Part shown: in pieces, positions 51,779 through 60,727 of the stretch
Numbering within the stretch: position 1 is the first letter of the stretch
Layout of the letters: each line of letters opens with the position of its first letter
Assembly (NCBI RefSeq): GCF_022662495.1
Contig: NZ_JAKPBU010000001.1
Span: 1,426,001 to 1,490,000, forward strand
Source of the DNA: Lysobacter sp. M2-1
GTDB lineage: Bacteria > Pseudomonadota > Gammaproteobacteria > Xanthomonadales > Xanthomonadaceae
DNA length: 64,000 bases
Reading direction: 5' to 3'
Program-made: the position numbers and the translations under genes
The notes under the pieces: generated by a model
What the model was told of the DNA's origin: nothing
The model's database searches: none
Seen by the model: only the letters and a program-made list of their open reading frames with translations

Positions 51779-52360
51779 TCAAGCGCCGGGGCAGGGGGCG
51801 CCTGCGTCCATCCAGGTCTTGAATGCGGCCACGAAGCGCTCGTGCGGCACCGGCACCGGCTTGCGCTCGCCGCCCGGCTCCCAGCCCCACAGCACCAGCT
51901 TGTCCTCGCTGACATGCTTGAACATGGCGTCGAGGTCGCGATCGCCGTTGCGCTTCTTGTCCTTGATCATCGCGCACAGCTCCGCCGCGGGCACGCCGAT
52001 CCAGGCCATCTTCTGGTCCGGCGGCGGCAGGCCCCAGTGCGGGGCGCCGGGCGGCGCGTGCGGGCCGTAGCTGGCCGGCGAATTCTTCTCGCCATGGCAG
52101 GTGCTGCACGGCAGGCCGGGCGCGCCGTGTCCGTCGGGGCCGCGCACCACGTTCATCGCATGTGGCGTCTGCGTATCGAACTGCAGCGGCGCGTCGCCGG
52201 GGATGTGGCAGTTGCTGCAGCGCGGGTGCTGGAACACCTGCTCCACGGTCTTGAACGCCTCCAGCCCCTGTGCCTGCTGCTCGGGGCTCGCGCGCTTGCA
52301 GGCAGCGGGCGCGAGGGCGAGAAGGATTGTCGCGGGAAGGATCGCGAGTAACCGGCGCAT
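51779..52360 (-). CDS. Di-haem c-type cytochrome lipoprotein
   Basis: A protein of about 193 residues between the two Mo-hydroxylase large subunits. The signal ([21 protein letters not shown]) ends in a lipobox-like PAAC. Two haem c sites are visible: CSNCH and CSTCH, about 40 residues apart. Distal ligands may come from later His or Met residues ([11 protein letters not shown]). It probably carries electrons from the molybdenum enzymes to the respiratory chain. ATG 52360 is preferred because its Shine-Dalgarno (GAGGAGG) is seven bases away; ATG 52366 is only one base from it. Confidence 0.88.
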   Translation of the reverse strand: MRRLLAILPATILLALAPAACKRASPEQQAQGLEAFKTVEQVFQHPRCSNCHIPGDAPLQFDTQTPHAMNVVRGPDGHGAPGLPCSTCHGEKNSPASYGPHAPPGAPHWGLPPPDQKMAWIGVPAAELCAMIKDKKRNGDRDLDAMFKHVSEDKLVLWGWEPGGERKPVPVPHERFVAAFKTWMDAGAPCPGA

Positions 52361-52372
52361 GCGCATGCCTCC

Positions 52373-54589
52373 TCAGGACTTCGCCGCGGAAGTGGCGGCG
52401 GTGTCATTGGCGGCGAGCCGCAGCGGCAGCTCGCGCAGGCGCTGTCCGGTCAGCGCGAACACCGCGTTCGCAACCGCCGGCGCGATCGGCGGCGTGCCCG
52501 GTTCGCCGACGCCGCCCATCTTTTCGCTGCTCGGCACGATGTGGACCTCGACCTTCGGCATTTCCGACATGCGCAGCACCCGGTAGTCGTGGTAGTTGGA
52601 TTCCTGCACGCGGCCGTCCCTGAAGGTCAGCTTCGAGTACAGCGCCGCGCCAAGACCGAATGCGATCCCGGATTCCATCTGCGCGGCCACGGTCAGCGGG
52701 TTCACCACCGGACCGCAGTCGATCGCGCAGACCACGCGATGCACCTTGATCGCACGGCTGCCATCGCGCATGTCCTCGACCGAGACTTCCGCCGCCTGGG
52801 CGACGAAGCTGCCGAAGGACTCATGCACGGCGATGCCCTTGCCGCGGCCCTTGGCGAGTGGCGTGTCCCAGCCGAATTTTTCCGCCGCCAGGTTGAGCGC
52901 GGCCAGATGGCGCGGATGGTCCTTGAGCAGCTGGCGTCGGTATGCGAGCGGATCCTTGCCGGCGGCATGGGCGAGCTCATCGACCAGGCTCTCCATCACG
53001 AAGCCGTTGTAGCTGTGCCCGACCGAGCGCCACCACAGCACCGGGATGCCGGTCTTGGGCGAATGCAGGTCGACCCGATGCGCCGGCGTGCCCTTGACGT
53101 AGGGCGAGTCGGCGACGCCCTCGACCGAGGTGGCATCGATGCCGTTCTTCACCATCATCGGCTCGAACGGCGTGCCGGCGAGGATCGACTGTCCGACCAT
53201 CACCTGCTGCCAGGCAACCGGAACACCATCGGCGTCCAGCCCGACCTTCGCCTTCTGCACGTAGGCCGGTCGGTAGTAGCCGCCGCGCATGTCGTCCTCG
53301 CGCGACCACACCGTCTTGACCGGCACCTTGGCGGCCTTCGCCACTTCCACCGCCTCGTTGACGAAATCCGACGTCGGCGTGGCGCGCCGGCCGAAGCCGC
53401 CGCCGAGGAAGGTGGTGTGAATGAGGATCTGCTCGGGCTTCAGACCGGTGATCTTCGCGGCGACCTGCTGATCGATGGTCTGGAACTGGGTGCCGGTCCA
53501 GATCTCGCACTGGTCGGCATCGATCTTCACCGTGCAGTTCAACGGCTCCATCGTTGCGTGCGCGAGATAGGGCACGGTGTATTCGGCTTCCACCGTCTTC
53601 GCCGCCGTGGCCATTGCCGCGGCGGCGTCGCCGGCCTGCACGGCGACCGCGCCGGGCGTGCCGGCGAGCTTCGCGAACTCGGCGTGCAGGGCCTGCGTGT
53701 CGAGCGCGGCGTTCGGGCCCGGATCCCAGTCGACTTTGAGCGCGTCGCGGCCGAGCTTCGCGGCCCAGTAATGGTCGGCGATCACCGCGACGCCGCTGGG
53801 CACCTGCACCACGTCGCGCACGCCGGGCACGGCTTTCGCGGCCGTGGCGTCGAAGGATTTCACGCTGCCGCCGAACACCGGTGCGCGCGCGACCATCGCG
53901 GTCTTCAGGCCATCGAACTGCACGTCGATGCCGAAGATCGCACGGCCGCTGATCTTTTCCGGCGTGTCCAGGCGCCGGGTCGGCTTGCCGATGAGTTTCC
54001 AGGCCTTCGGGTCCTTGAGGGCCAGGGACTTCGGATCCGGCGCGGCGAGTTTGCCGGCGTCGTCGGCGAGCGCTCCGTAGCGCACGCGCTGATCGCCGGC
54101 GACGACTTCGCCGTTCTCGGTTCGGATCTCCGCCGCCGGCACGCCGAGCCGCGCGGCGGCGGCCTGCACCAGCATCGCGCGCGCCGCAGCCCCAGCCTGG
54201 CGATAGCGGTCGAACTCGCTCCAGGTCGTGGTCGAACCGCCGGTCATCTGCATGCCGAAGCCGGTATGCGCATAAGCCTGCGCGGCGGGCGCATGCTCGA
54301 CCGTGATCCTGGACCAGTCGGCGTCGAGCTCCTCGGCGATCAGCATCGGCAACGCGGTCCAGATGCCCTGGCCCATCTCGGAATGCGCCAGCAGCACGGT
54401 GATGCTGTCGTCGCCCGCGATACGCAGGAAGGCATTGGGCGCGAAAGAAGCCGTGGTGGCGGCTTGCGCCTGCTGCGCCAACGCCATGCGCGCGGCGACG
54501 GGCACCACGAAACCGATCACGAGTCCGCCGCCGGCGAGCGCGCCGGCCTTGAGGAACCCACGCCGGCTGGTTTTCTGGATGGCGTTCAT
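52373..54589 (-). CDS. Periplasmic molybdenum hydroxylase large subunit (IorB-like), copy 1
   Basis: A 738-residue molybdopterin-binding subunit ten bases after the [2Fe-2S] subunit. It has a Tat signal ([19 protein letters not shown]), [24 protein letters not shown] and the catalytic GVGEPGTPP glutamate. Substrates of this group are N-heterocycles and aldehydes. It is very similar throughout to copy 2 at 49288-51477, with shared blocks such as [38 protein letters not shown] and [12 protein letters not shown]-like stretches. The cytochrome gene starts 6-12 bases downstream, so the first three genes of the operon are tightly packed. Confidence 0.94.
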   Translation of the reverse strand: MNAIQKTSRRGFLKAGALAGGGLVIGFVVPVAARMALAQQAQAATTASFAPNAFLRIAGDDSITVLLAHSEMGQGIWTALPMLIAEELDADWSRITVEHAPAAQAYAHTGFGMQMTGGSTTTWSEFDRYRQAGAAARAMLVQAAAARLGVPAAEIRTENGEVVAGDQRVRYGALADDAGKLAAPDPKSLALKDPKAWKLIGKPTRRLDTPEKISGRAIFGIDVQFDGLKTAMVARAPVFGGSVKSFDATAAKAVPGVRDVVQVPSGVAVIADHYWAAKLGRDALKVDWDPGPNAALDTQALHAEFAKLAGTPGAVAVQAGDAAAAMATAAKTVEAEYTVPYLAHATMEPLNCTVKIDADQCEIWTGTQFQTIDQQVAAKITGLKPEQILIHTTFLGGGFGRRATPTSDFVNEAVEVAKAAKVPVKTVWSREDDMRGGYYRPAYVQKAKVGLDADGVPVAWQQVMVGQSILAGTPFEPMMVKNGIDATSVEGVADSPYVKGTPAHRVDLHSPKTGIPVLWWRSVGHSYNGFVMESLVDELAHAAGKDPLAYRRQLLKDHPRHLAALNLAAEKFGWDTPLAKGRGKGIAVHESFGSFVAQAAEVSVEDMRDGSRAIKVHRVVCAIDCGPVVNPLTVAAQMESGIAFGLGAALYSKLTFRDGRVQESNYHDYRVLRMSEMPKVEVHIVPSSEKMGGVGEPGTPPIAPAVANAVFALTGQRLRELPLRLAANDTAATSAAKS

Positions 54590-54599
54590 CGCGCGGTCC

Positions 54600-55055
54600 T
54601 CAGGCCTTGGACAGTTCGGCCGCGCGATGCACCGCCGCGCGGATACGCGGATAGGTGCCGCAGCGGCAGATGTTTCCGCTCAGCGCATGGTCGATGTCGG
54701 CATCGCTGGGGGTCGGTACCTGCGCCAGCAGCGCCACGGCCGACATGATCTGCCCGGACTGGCAGTAGCCGCACTGGACCACGTCGAGTTCGGCCCATGC
54801 CTTCTGCACCGGATGGCTGCCGTCGGCCGACAGGCCCTCGATGGTGGTGATCTTCTTGCCGGCGACTGCTTCGACCGGGGTCACGCAGCTGCGCAATGGC
54901 GCCCCGTCCACATGCACCGTACAGGCGCCGCATTGCGCGATGCCGCAACCGAACTTGGTGCCGGTCATGCCCATCAGGTCGCGCAGCACCCAGAGCAAGG
55001 GCATGTCGGCCGGGGCGTCGACCTCGTGCGTACTGCCGTTGACGATCAGTTTCAT
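54600..55055 (-). CDS. [2Fe-2S] subunit of the molybdenum hydroxylase (IorA-like)
   Basis: A 151-residue small subunit with two [2Fe-2S] clusters. The plant-type ferredoxin domain has [17 protein letters not shown] with a further cysteine in LRSC. The C-terminal helical domain has [11 protein letters not shown] and [12 protein letters not shown]. It passes electrons from the molybdenum centre to an acceptor. No signal peptide is present, so export presumably depends on the Tat signal of the large subunit. ATG 55055 has a Shine-Dalgarno GGGAG six bases upstream. It opens the four-gene operon. Confidence 0.95.
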   Translation of the reverse strand: MKLIVNGSTHEVDAPADMPLLWVLRDLMGMTGTKFGCGIAQCGACTVHVDGAPLRSCVTPVEAVAGKKITTIEGLSADGSHPVQKAWAELDVVQCGYCQSGQIMSAVALLAQVPTPSDADIDHALSGNICRCGTYPRIRAAVHRAAELSKA

Positions 55056-55226
55056 GCACAACTCCCTGGCGGCGGCTGGGGGTGCTTGCAGCTTACTCCC
55101 GACAGGATGCGGACCGTAACCGGGGTTTCGTTCAAACCGGATGACGCAGCCGGCACCGTCCCTCGACCTGTGAGGGCTCGACCGCGCAGCCGCGGCGGCC
55201 CGGCCTGCGGGCAGCGGACCGCAAGC

Positions 55227-55526
55227 TCAGCGCTGCAACAGCAGCCAGCCGACCAATGCCGCGATCAGCGCGCTGGCGCACGACACCACGGCCCATGCCC
55301 GGCGTGCGCGCAAACGCGCGCGTGCGATCAGTTCGTCGCGCAGCCTGGCGCCCTGTGCCACCAAGGGCGCCGCTTCGGCTTCGGCCCGGGCGAAGTGGGC
55401 CTGCGCGCGCTGCGGTTGCGCGTGCGCGCGCAGGGCGGCGTCGTCGTGGATCTCGAGGATCCGCGCCTGCAGCTCCGCCAGCTGTCGGCCCTGTTCGGCC
55501 AGCGATGGCCTGCGCGCGCCGCTCAC
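55227..55526 (-). CDS. Small coiled-coil protein with C-terminal membrane helix
   Basis: A 99-residue ORF from GTG 55526, which overlaps the stop of the permease (GTGA). The N-terminal ~65 residues are helical and charged (SLAEQGRQLAELQARILEIHDDAALRAHAQ). A single C-terminal helix follows (WAVVSCASALIAALVGWLLLQR). No family is recognised. The overlap and operon position suggest that it belongs to the ABC export system. A non-coding reading is possible but less likely. Confidence 0.6.
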   Translation of the reverse strand: MSGARRPSLAEQGRQLAELQARILEIHDDAALRAHAQPQRAQAHFARAEAEAAPLVAQGARLRDELIARARLRARRAWAVVSCASALIAALVGWLLLQR

Positions 55527-56848
55527 GCCGCGCGCAGGGCCTCGGTCACCGGCATCCGCGCCGCGCGGATCGCCGGGAACAGGCCGCCGACGAAACCGAT
55601 CGCCAGCGCCCACTTCAGTCCCGTCCACAGCACCTCGGGCGAAACCTGGAACGCGAACGTAAGCTGGCCCACGCCGCCGGCGATGGTCGAGGCGGTGTAG
55701 CCGTTGAAGATCAGCCAGGCGATGAGCCCGCCGATCAGCCCGCCGAGCAGGGCCAGCAGCATCGTCTCCAGCATCACCGCAACGACCACGGGCACGCCGC
55801 GGAAGCCGATCGCGCGCAAGGTGGCGATCTCGCGCGCGCGCGAGGCGACCGTGGCGAACATGGTGTTGAGCGCACCGAACACCGCGCCGATCGCCATGAT
55901 CGCCCCGACCACGATGCCGATGATGCGGATGATCTTGGTCATCTGCTCGGACTGCTTGCTGAAATAGTCCAGCGTGGTCTGGGTGTCCACCTCCACCCGC
56001 GGATCGGAGGCGAGGTTCGCCTTGAAGGTCTTGAACGCGTTGGCGTCGGCCAGCTTGACGGTCACCGAGGTGCGGGTACTGCCGCGGCGATAGGTGGCCG
56101 CGACGATGTCGGCGTCGCCCCACACCTCCGAATCCATCGCGTCGCCGGCATGGAACACGCCCGCCACCGTCCACAGTTCGCTGCCCAGACGGATCTGCTT
56201 GCCGACCTCGAGGCCGCGGAACTGGCCCTGCGCGCCGGTGCCGACCACGACCTCGCGCCGGCCGGATTCGAACTTGCGGCCCTGCACGATCTTCAGGTCA
56301 GGACGCACGGCCCACGCCTGCGGACCGACGCCGCGCAGCTGCACGCTGCCGTCCTCGTCCGGGCCACCGTCCTTCAGCGGCAGGTTGGCCGCCACCACGA
56401 TCTCGGGCGAGGCGATCGCACGGCCGTCGGCATCGCGCGCGATGCCGGGCGCCTGCTCGATGACCTTCACCGCATCGTTCATCAGCGTCGACATCACCTC
56501 GGCCGCCGAAGCACCGCGCATCACGATCGCGGTGTCCTCGCTGCCGCTGGCCCGCAGGGTCTGGCGGTAGCCCTCGGCCATCGCCAGCATCGCCACCAGC
56601 ACGCCGACCACGCCGGCGATGCCGAGCACGATCACCGACGAGGCGCCCAGCCGCTGGCGCAGCGTGCTGATGCCCACGCCGGTCACCGAGGCCGCCTGGC
56701 GGCCGCGCCGGGTGACCAGCATCCACACCGCAAACAGCGCCGCGATGCCCAGCAGCACGAACCACGGCAGTACCAGCCAGGCGACGATGCCGGCGAGCAC
56801 CGCCAGGAACAGTCCGAAGCCGCCGAAAAAGTTTTTCACGCGATTCAT
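55523..56848 (-). CDS. ABC transporter permease (MacB/FtsX type), second permease
   Basis: A 441-residue permease with two N-terminal hydrophobic segments before the usual MacB-like start (GISTLRQRLGASSVIVLGIAGVVGVLVAMLAMAEGYRQTL). A periplasmic domain of about 190 residues follows, then three C-terminal helices of the FtsX fold (IIRIIGIVVGAIMAIGAVFGALNTMFATVASRAREIATLRAIGF, LLALLGGLIGGLIAWLIF, WALAIGFVGGLFPAIRAARMPVTEALR). It pairs with the permease at 56958-58124. This kind of ABC system moves lipoproteins, peptides or signals across or out of the membrane rather than importing solutes. Confidence 0.9.
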   Translation of the reverse strand: MNRVKNFFGGFGLFLAVLAGIVAWLVLPWFVLLGIAALFAVWMLVTRRGRQAASVTGVGISTLRQRLGASSVIVLGIAGVVGVLVAMLAMAEGYRQTLRASGSEDTAIVMRGASAAEVMSTLMNDAVKVIEQAPGIARDADGRAIASPEIVVAANLPLKDGGPDEDGSVQLRGVGPQAWAVRPDLKIVQGRKFESGRREVVVGTGAQGQFRGLEVGKQIRLGSELWTVAGVFHAGDAMDSEVWGDADIVAATYRRGSTRTSVTVKLADANAFKTFKANLASDPRVEVDTQTTLDYFSKQSEQMTKIIRIIGIVVGAIMAIGAVFGALNTMFATVASRAREIATLRAIGFRGVPVVVAVMLETMLLALLGGLIGGLIAWLIFNGYTASTIAGGVGQLTFAFQVSPEVLWTGLKWALAIGFVGGLFPAIRAARMPVTEALRAA

Positions 56849-56957
56849 TGCAATGTCCTCATTGAGTCCGCGTTATCCATCCGGCCGGCCCGGCCCGGCA
56901 CGCCGGGTGTTCGCCATGACCGTGCGGCGATGCCGCGCAAACGGTCGCTGTCCATCT

Positions 56958-58124
56958 TCAGCGTCCGGCCAGTGCGTCGACGATGTTCAGGCGCATCGCC
57001 CGCAGCGCGGGCAGCGCCCCCACCAGCAGGCCGATCGCGACCATCAGGGCCAGGCCGAGCAGCCAGCTGCTCAGCCCGATCGGCGGCAGGTTGATCATGC
57101 CGCCCGAACCCGCACCCACGATCGGCCCGAGCACGGCCGCGAGTGCGAGTCCCAGCACCCCACCGATCAGCACCAGCAGCACCGATTCGGCCAGCACCAG
57201 TCCCAGCACGCTGCCGTCGCGGAAGCCGATCGTCTTGAGCACGGCCAGTTCCGGGATGCGCTCGCGCACCGCCTGCGCCATCGTGTTGCCGGTGAGCAGC
57301 AGCAGGGTGAAGAACACCGCGCCCATGATCGAACCCACGATCAGGCCGATATCGGCGGTCTGCTTCATCCACGCCGCGGTCGCGGCGGCTTCGGTCTGGG
57401 TCTTGGTTTCGTTGGCCGAATTGGCTGACAGCGCATCGATCGCCTTGGCCACGCGGTCGGCCTGGCTGGCGTCGTTGACGCGGACCACGTACCAGCCGGC
57501 CTGGCCCTGGTTGTAGGGCGTGGACTCGTCGAAGTACTTCCATTGCAGCAGCAGCATCTGGTCGTACCAGCCGCCGCTCTTCTTGTCGGTGGCGCTCAGA
57601 GTGCCGACGATGTCGAAGTCCCAGTTCTTGCTGCCGTCGCGGTTGGGGAAGATGGTCGACTGCAGCGGGATCTTCTGCCCCACCTTCCAGCCGAAGCGCT
57701 TCATCAGGCCTTCGCCGACCAGCACGCCGGTGCGGGTGCTGTTGAACGCAGCGCGCTGCTTGGGATCGACCGCGATCTCCGGATACACGTCGAGATAGTT
57801 CGGTGCCACGGCGAAGCTGAAGATCTGGTTGCGCGGATCCTGGTAGGCGCCGCCGAACCAGTTGGCGTAGGTGACGGTCTTGACGCCGTCCACCTGCGCG
57901 ATCCGGCTGTTGAGGGCCATCGGCAGCGCCTGGATGAAGGACAGGCGCGAGCCGACCTGCAGGCGCTCGGCGCCCTGCGCGCTGCGCCCGGCCTCGGCAA
58001 AGCTCTCGCGTACGCCATTGAGCAGGCCGAACAGCAGGAACGCCGCCAGGATCGACAGCAGGGTGAGCACGGTACGGGTCTTGCGCCGGAACAGCTCGGC
58101 CCAGATCAGATGCAGGTATTTCAT
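56958..58124 (-). CDS. ABC transporter permease (MacB/FtsX type), first permease
   Basis: A 388-residue permease. It starts MKYLHLIWAELFRRKTRTVLTLLSILAAFLLFGLLNGV, continues with a periplasmic domain, and ends with three FtsX-type helices (ADIGLIVGSIMGAVFFTLLLLTGNTMAQAVRERIPELAVLKTIGF, SVLLVLIGGVLGLALAAVLG, WLLGLALMVAIGLLVGALPALRAMRLNIVDALAG). It lies just downstream of the ATPase gene and upstream of the second permease, from which it is separated by 109 bases. Confidence 0.92.
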   Translation of the reverse strand: MKYLHLIWAELFRRKTRTVLTLLSILAAFLLFGLLNGVRESFAEAGRSAQGAERLQVGSRLSFIQALPMALNSRIAQVDGVKTVTYANWFGGAYQDPRNQIFSFAVAPNYLDVYPEIAVDPKQRAAFNSTRTGVLVGEGLMKRFGWKVGQKIPLQSTIFPNRDGSKNWDFDIVGTLSATDKKSGGWYDQMLLLQWKYFDESTPYNQGQAGWYVVRVNDASQADRVAKAIDALSANSANETKTQTEAAATAAWMKQTADIGLIVGSIMGAVFFTLLLLTGNTMAQAVRERIPELAVLKTIGFRDGSVLGLVLAESVLLVLIGGVLGLALAAVLGPIVGAGSGGMINLPPIGLSSWLLGLALMVAIGLLVGALPALRAMRLNIVDALAGR

Positions 58125-58149
58125 GTCGGTATCCCGTTGTCGGAAAACA

Positions 58150-58233
58150 GGAACTAGGGGCTAGAAACTAGGAACTAGCGAGGACGGATGCGGCAGCTTC
58201 CCCTCTAGTTTCTGGTTCCTCATCACTAGTTCC
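58150..58233. repeat. GGAACTAG-type inverted repeat overlapping the ATPase stop codon
   Basis: GGAACTAG and CTAGAAACTAG blocks on the left (58150-58178) reappear in reverse complement on the right (58203-58233), imperfectly. The ATPase's last codons and stop (AGG AAC TAG) come from the right end, so the repeat has changed or supplied the C-terminus. Confidence 0.6.
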
Positions 58234-58927
58234 TTTCCACTGCGTGCTCGACCTGTTCCACCAGCACACCCTTGTCCAGGTGCAGCGTGTGGGTCGCGTA
58301 CTCGGCGGCCTTCGGATCGTGGGTCACCATCACGATCGTCTTGCCGTGCTCGCGGTTGAGGGTCTGCAGCAGGCCCAGGATCTCCTCGGCCGACTGGCGA
58401 TCCAGGTCGCCGGTGGGCTCGTCGCAGATCAGCAGGGTCGGGTCGGACACGATCGCGCGCGCGATCGCCACGCGCTGCTGCTGGCCGCCGGACAGTTCGT
58501 TCGGCTTGTGTTTGATACGGTCGCCCAGGCCGACCAGCTTGAGCGCGGTTTCCGCGTTCTGCTTGCGCTGCGATGCGCCCAGCGGCGTGAGCAGCAGCGG
58601 CAGCTCCACGTTCTTCTGCGCGCTCAGCATCGGCATCAGGTTGTAGAACTGGAACACGAAGCCGACATGGTCGCTGCGCCACTGCGCCAGCTGGCCGCCG
58701 CGCATCTGGTCGATGCGTGCCCCGTCCACGGTGATCTCGCCCGCGGTCGGCGCGTCCAGCCCGCCGATCAGATTGAGCAGGGTGCTCTTGCCGGAGCCCG
58801 AAGGTCCCATCAGCGCGATGAAATCGCCGCGGTCGATCTCCAGGTCCACGCCGTGCAGCACCTCGATCCTTTCCGGGCCGCGCTGATAGGTCTTGCTCAG
58901 GTTGCGGGTCGATACCAGGGTTGCCAT
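58226..58927 (-). CDS. ABC transporter ATP-binding protein (MacB/LolD type)
   Basis: A 233-residue ATPase with Walker A GPSGSGKST, Q-loop FQFYNLMPMLSAQKN, signature LSGGQQQRVAIARA, Walker B LLICDEPTGDLD and switch histidine in VTHDP. It begins VSTRNLSKTYQRGPERIEVLHGVDLEI, the style of the LolD/MacB group, which works with FtsX-type permeases. The C-terminal end lies in a repeat (58150-58233). It follows the adaptor gene by 73 bases. Confidence 0.95.
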   Translation of the reverse strand: MATLVSTRNLSKTYQRGPERIEVLHGVDLEIDRGDFIALMGPSGSGKSTLLNLIGGLDAPTAGEITVDGARIDQMRGGQLAQWRSDHVGFVFQFYNLMPMLSAQKNVELPLLLTPLGASQRKQNAETALKLVGLGDRIKHKPNELSGGQQQRVAIARAIVSDPTLLICDEPTGDLDRQSAEEILGLLQTLNREHGKTIVMVTHDPKAAEYATHTLHLDKGVLVEQVEHAVERN

Positions 58928-59000
58928 TGCGTCACTCCGTTAGGTAGTCCTGCGTTGCTGTTTGCATTGCCGTACAAGGGTGCCGACGGATGGGGAGGCG

Positions 59001-60257
59001 TCATTTCGACGCTTCCGCCTCCGCCTTGCGTACCTTCCCGCCGTCCTGCAGCTCTGCCGGCGGATCCAGCACCACGGTCTCGCCGGCGCTCAGGCCGGAC
59101 AGCACCTCGCGGTCCCCGCCCAGCGCGCGGCCCAGCTTGAGCGTGCGCAGTTCGGCGCGATCCGCGTCCTCGCCGGTGACCGCGAAGGCCACGTCGCCAC
59201 CATCGCGCTGCACGATCGCGTCCGACGGCACGCGCACGCCACGGCGCGCGGGTGCGTCGGCCGGGCGCGCGGCCTCGAGGAAGCTGACGTTGACGCCCAT
59301 GTCCGGCACGATCCGCGGGTCCTTCTGTTTCAGCGCCACCCGCACCTTGACCGTGGCCTTGCCGCGGTCGGCGGCGGGAATGATCGCGATCACCTCGGCC
59401 GGGATCTTCCAGTCCGGATACGCATTGAGCGTGGCTTCCACCGGCATCTTCGGCTTGACCCGGCCGATGAAGGCCTCGCCGACTTCCACCTCGATCTCCA
59501 GCGAATCCATGTCGACCACGGTGCCGATGCCGGTGCGGGTGAAACCGCCGCCTGCGGACAGCGGCGAAACGATCTCGCCCGGCTGCGCGGCCTTGGCCGT
59601 CACCACGCCTGCGAACGGCGCACGCACGATGGTGTTGTCCACGCCGAGGTCGGAGATGTGCAGCGAGTCCGCCGCCACCTTCGCGTTGCGCTGCGCGGTG
59701 ACCAGTTCGGCACGCAGGGCATCGCGCTCCGCCACCGCCTGGTCGTACTGCGCCTTCGACACCAGCTGCTGGCCGACCAGGCGCGACAGCCGCGCGGCAT
59801 TCGCCTCGGCCTCGCGCAGGCGTGCCTGCACGCCGGTCGCCTGGCTGCGCGCCGCCTGCAGCTGCGAGGCGCTGAGTTCGCGCTGGGCATCGGCATCGAT
59901 CGGGTCGAGCGTGGCCATGACCTGGCCTTCCTCGACGCGCTGGCCTTCCTCGATCAGCACTTCACGCACCTTGCCGGTGATCTTGGCCGAGACCGTGGCC
60001 ATGCGCCGCGCCACCACATAGCCGCTGGCATCCAGTACCGACGCCGCCGCGCCGCCATTGCCACCCGTGGCGGTGACCGTCGCGGTTTCCACCACGACGC
60101 CCTGGTCGCGGGTGAAGAACAGCCACGCCGCCGTGGCGATGAGCACGAGCGTTGCGACCACCGCCAGCGCGATCCACAGGCCCTTGCGCGATGCGGGCGG
60201 TGGCGGGGCGCTGCGGTCGATCCTGAGCGAATTGAGCAGGTCGGCGTTCGAACTCAT
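59001..60257 (-). CDS. HlyD/MacA-type periplasmic adaptor of the ABC exporter
   Basis: A 418-residue membrane-fusion protein. One N-terminal helix (GLWIALAVVATLVLIATAAWLFF) is followed by the lipoyl-like barrel (MATVSAKITGKVREVLIEEGQRVEEGQVMATLD), a long coiled-coil hairpin (SASQLQAARSQATGVQARLREAEANAARLSRLV) and the beta-barrel domain (TIVRAPFAGVVTAKAAQPGEIVSPLS, DSLEIEVEVGEAFIGRV). It would link the ABC permeases to an outer-membrane channel or mediate substrate delivery. ATG 60257 begins MSSNADLLNSLRID; a longer reading from 60350 adds a non-conserved leader. Confidence 0.92.
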   Translation of the reverse strand: MSSNADLLNSLRIDRSAPPPPASRKGLWIALAVVATLVLIATAAWLFFTRDQGVVVETATVTATGGNGGAAASVLDASGYVVARRMATVSAKITGKVREVLIEEGQRVEEGQVMATLDPIDADAQRELSASQLQAARSQATGVQARLREAEANAARLSRLVGQQLVSKAQYDQAVAERDALRAELVTAQRNAKVAADSLHISDLGVDNTIVRAPFAGVVTAKAAQPGEIVSPLSAGGGFTRTGIGTVVDMDSLEIEVEVGEAFIGRVKPKMPVEATLNAYPDWKIPAEVIAIIPAADRGKATVKVRVALKQKDPRIVPDMGVNVSFLEAARPADAPARRGVRVPSDAIVQRDGGDVAFAVTGEDADRAELRTLKLGRALGGDREVLSGLSAGETVVLDPPAELQDGGKVRKAEAEASK

Positions 60258-60430
60258 CGGCACAGCGCTCCTTGCAGCCTCCGGTCGCGGGGCGGGGCGT
60301 AGTTTGACTACCCACCCGACGGTGGGGAAGGGCCACTTTCGACCCGGCATTGCCCGCGCGCTCGTGCGCTGCGGCCATCCCCAGGCTGTCCGTGGTTCGC
60401 GTCAGGGCACGGTTTCTCACAGGTTCGCAC

Positions 60431-60727
60431 TCATCCGGCGGCGGCGATCACATCGCGCAGCGCACGCAGGTGGCGGTCGAGCGCCTTGCGCCCCGGTTTC
60501 GTCAGCGCGTACCAGGTCACCGGTTTGCGCTCGACGAAATCACGCCGCAGCGATATGTAGCCGGCATCCTCGAGCTTGCGCAGCTGCGCGCCCAGGTTGC
60601 CGTCGCTCATGTCGAGCTGCTGCTTGAAGCTGGCGAAGCTGATCTCGCCGTGCCGCGCCAGCAGCACCGCGATCGCCAGCCGGGCGCGGTGTTCCAGCAC
60701 TGTATCGAGCCCCTCCAGGGCTTTCAT
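60431..60727 (-). CDS. Winged-helix transcriptional regulator
   Basis: A 98-residue regulator with a winged-helix fold: ARLAIAVLLARHGEISFASFKQQLDMSDGNLGAQLRKLEDAGYISLRRDFVERKPVTWYALTKPGRKALDRHLRALR. This is the pattern of the HTH_45/MarR-PadR-like small family often written next to a membrane protein gene and an ABC transporter. It overlaps the stop of the membrane protein gene (ATGA). It probably binds the dyad at 61333-61349 and controls its own operon and perhaps the exporter genes downstream. Confidence 0.88.
   Translation of the reverse strand: MKALEGLDTVLEHRARLAIAVLLARHGEISFASFKQQLDMSDGNLGAQLRKLEDAGYISLRRDFVERKPVTWYALTKPGRKALDRHLRALRDVIAAAG

Noticed and set aside
49231-54748. Plus-strand frames of 737 and 735 codons over the two Mo-hydroxylase subunits
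   Set aside because: They resemble each other only because the genes on the other strand are paralogues. Neither has a family motif.
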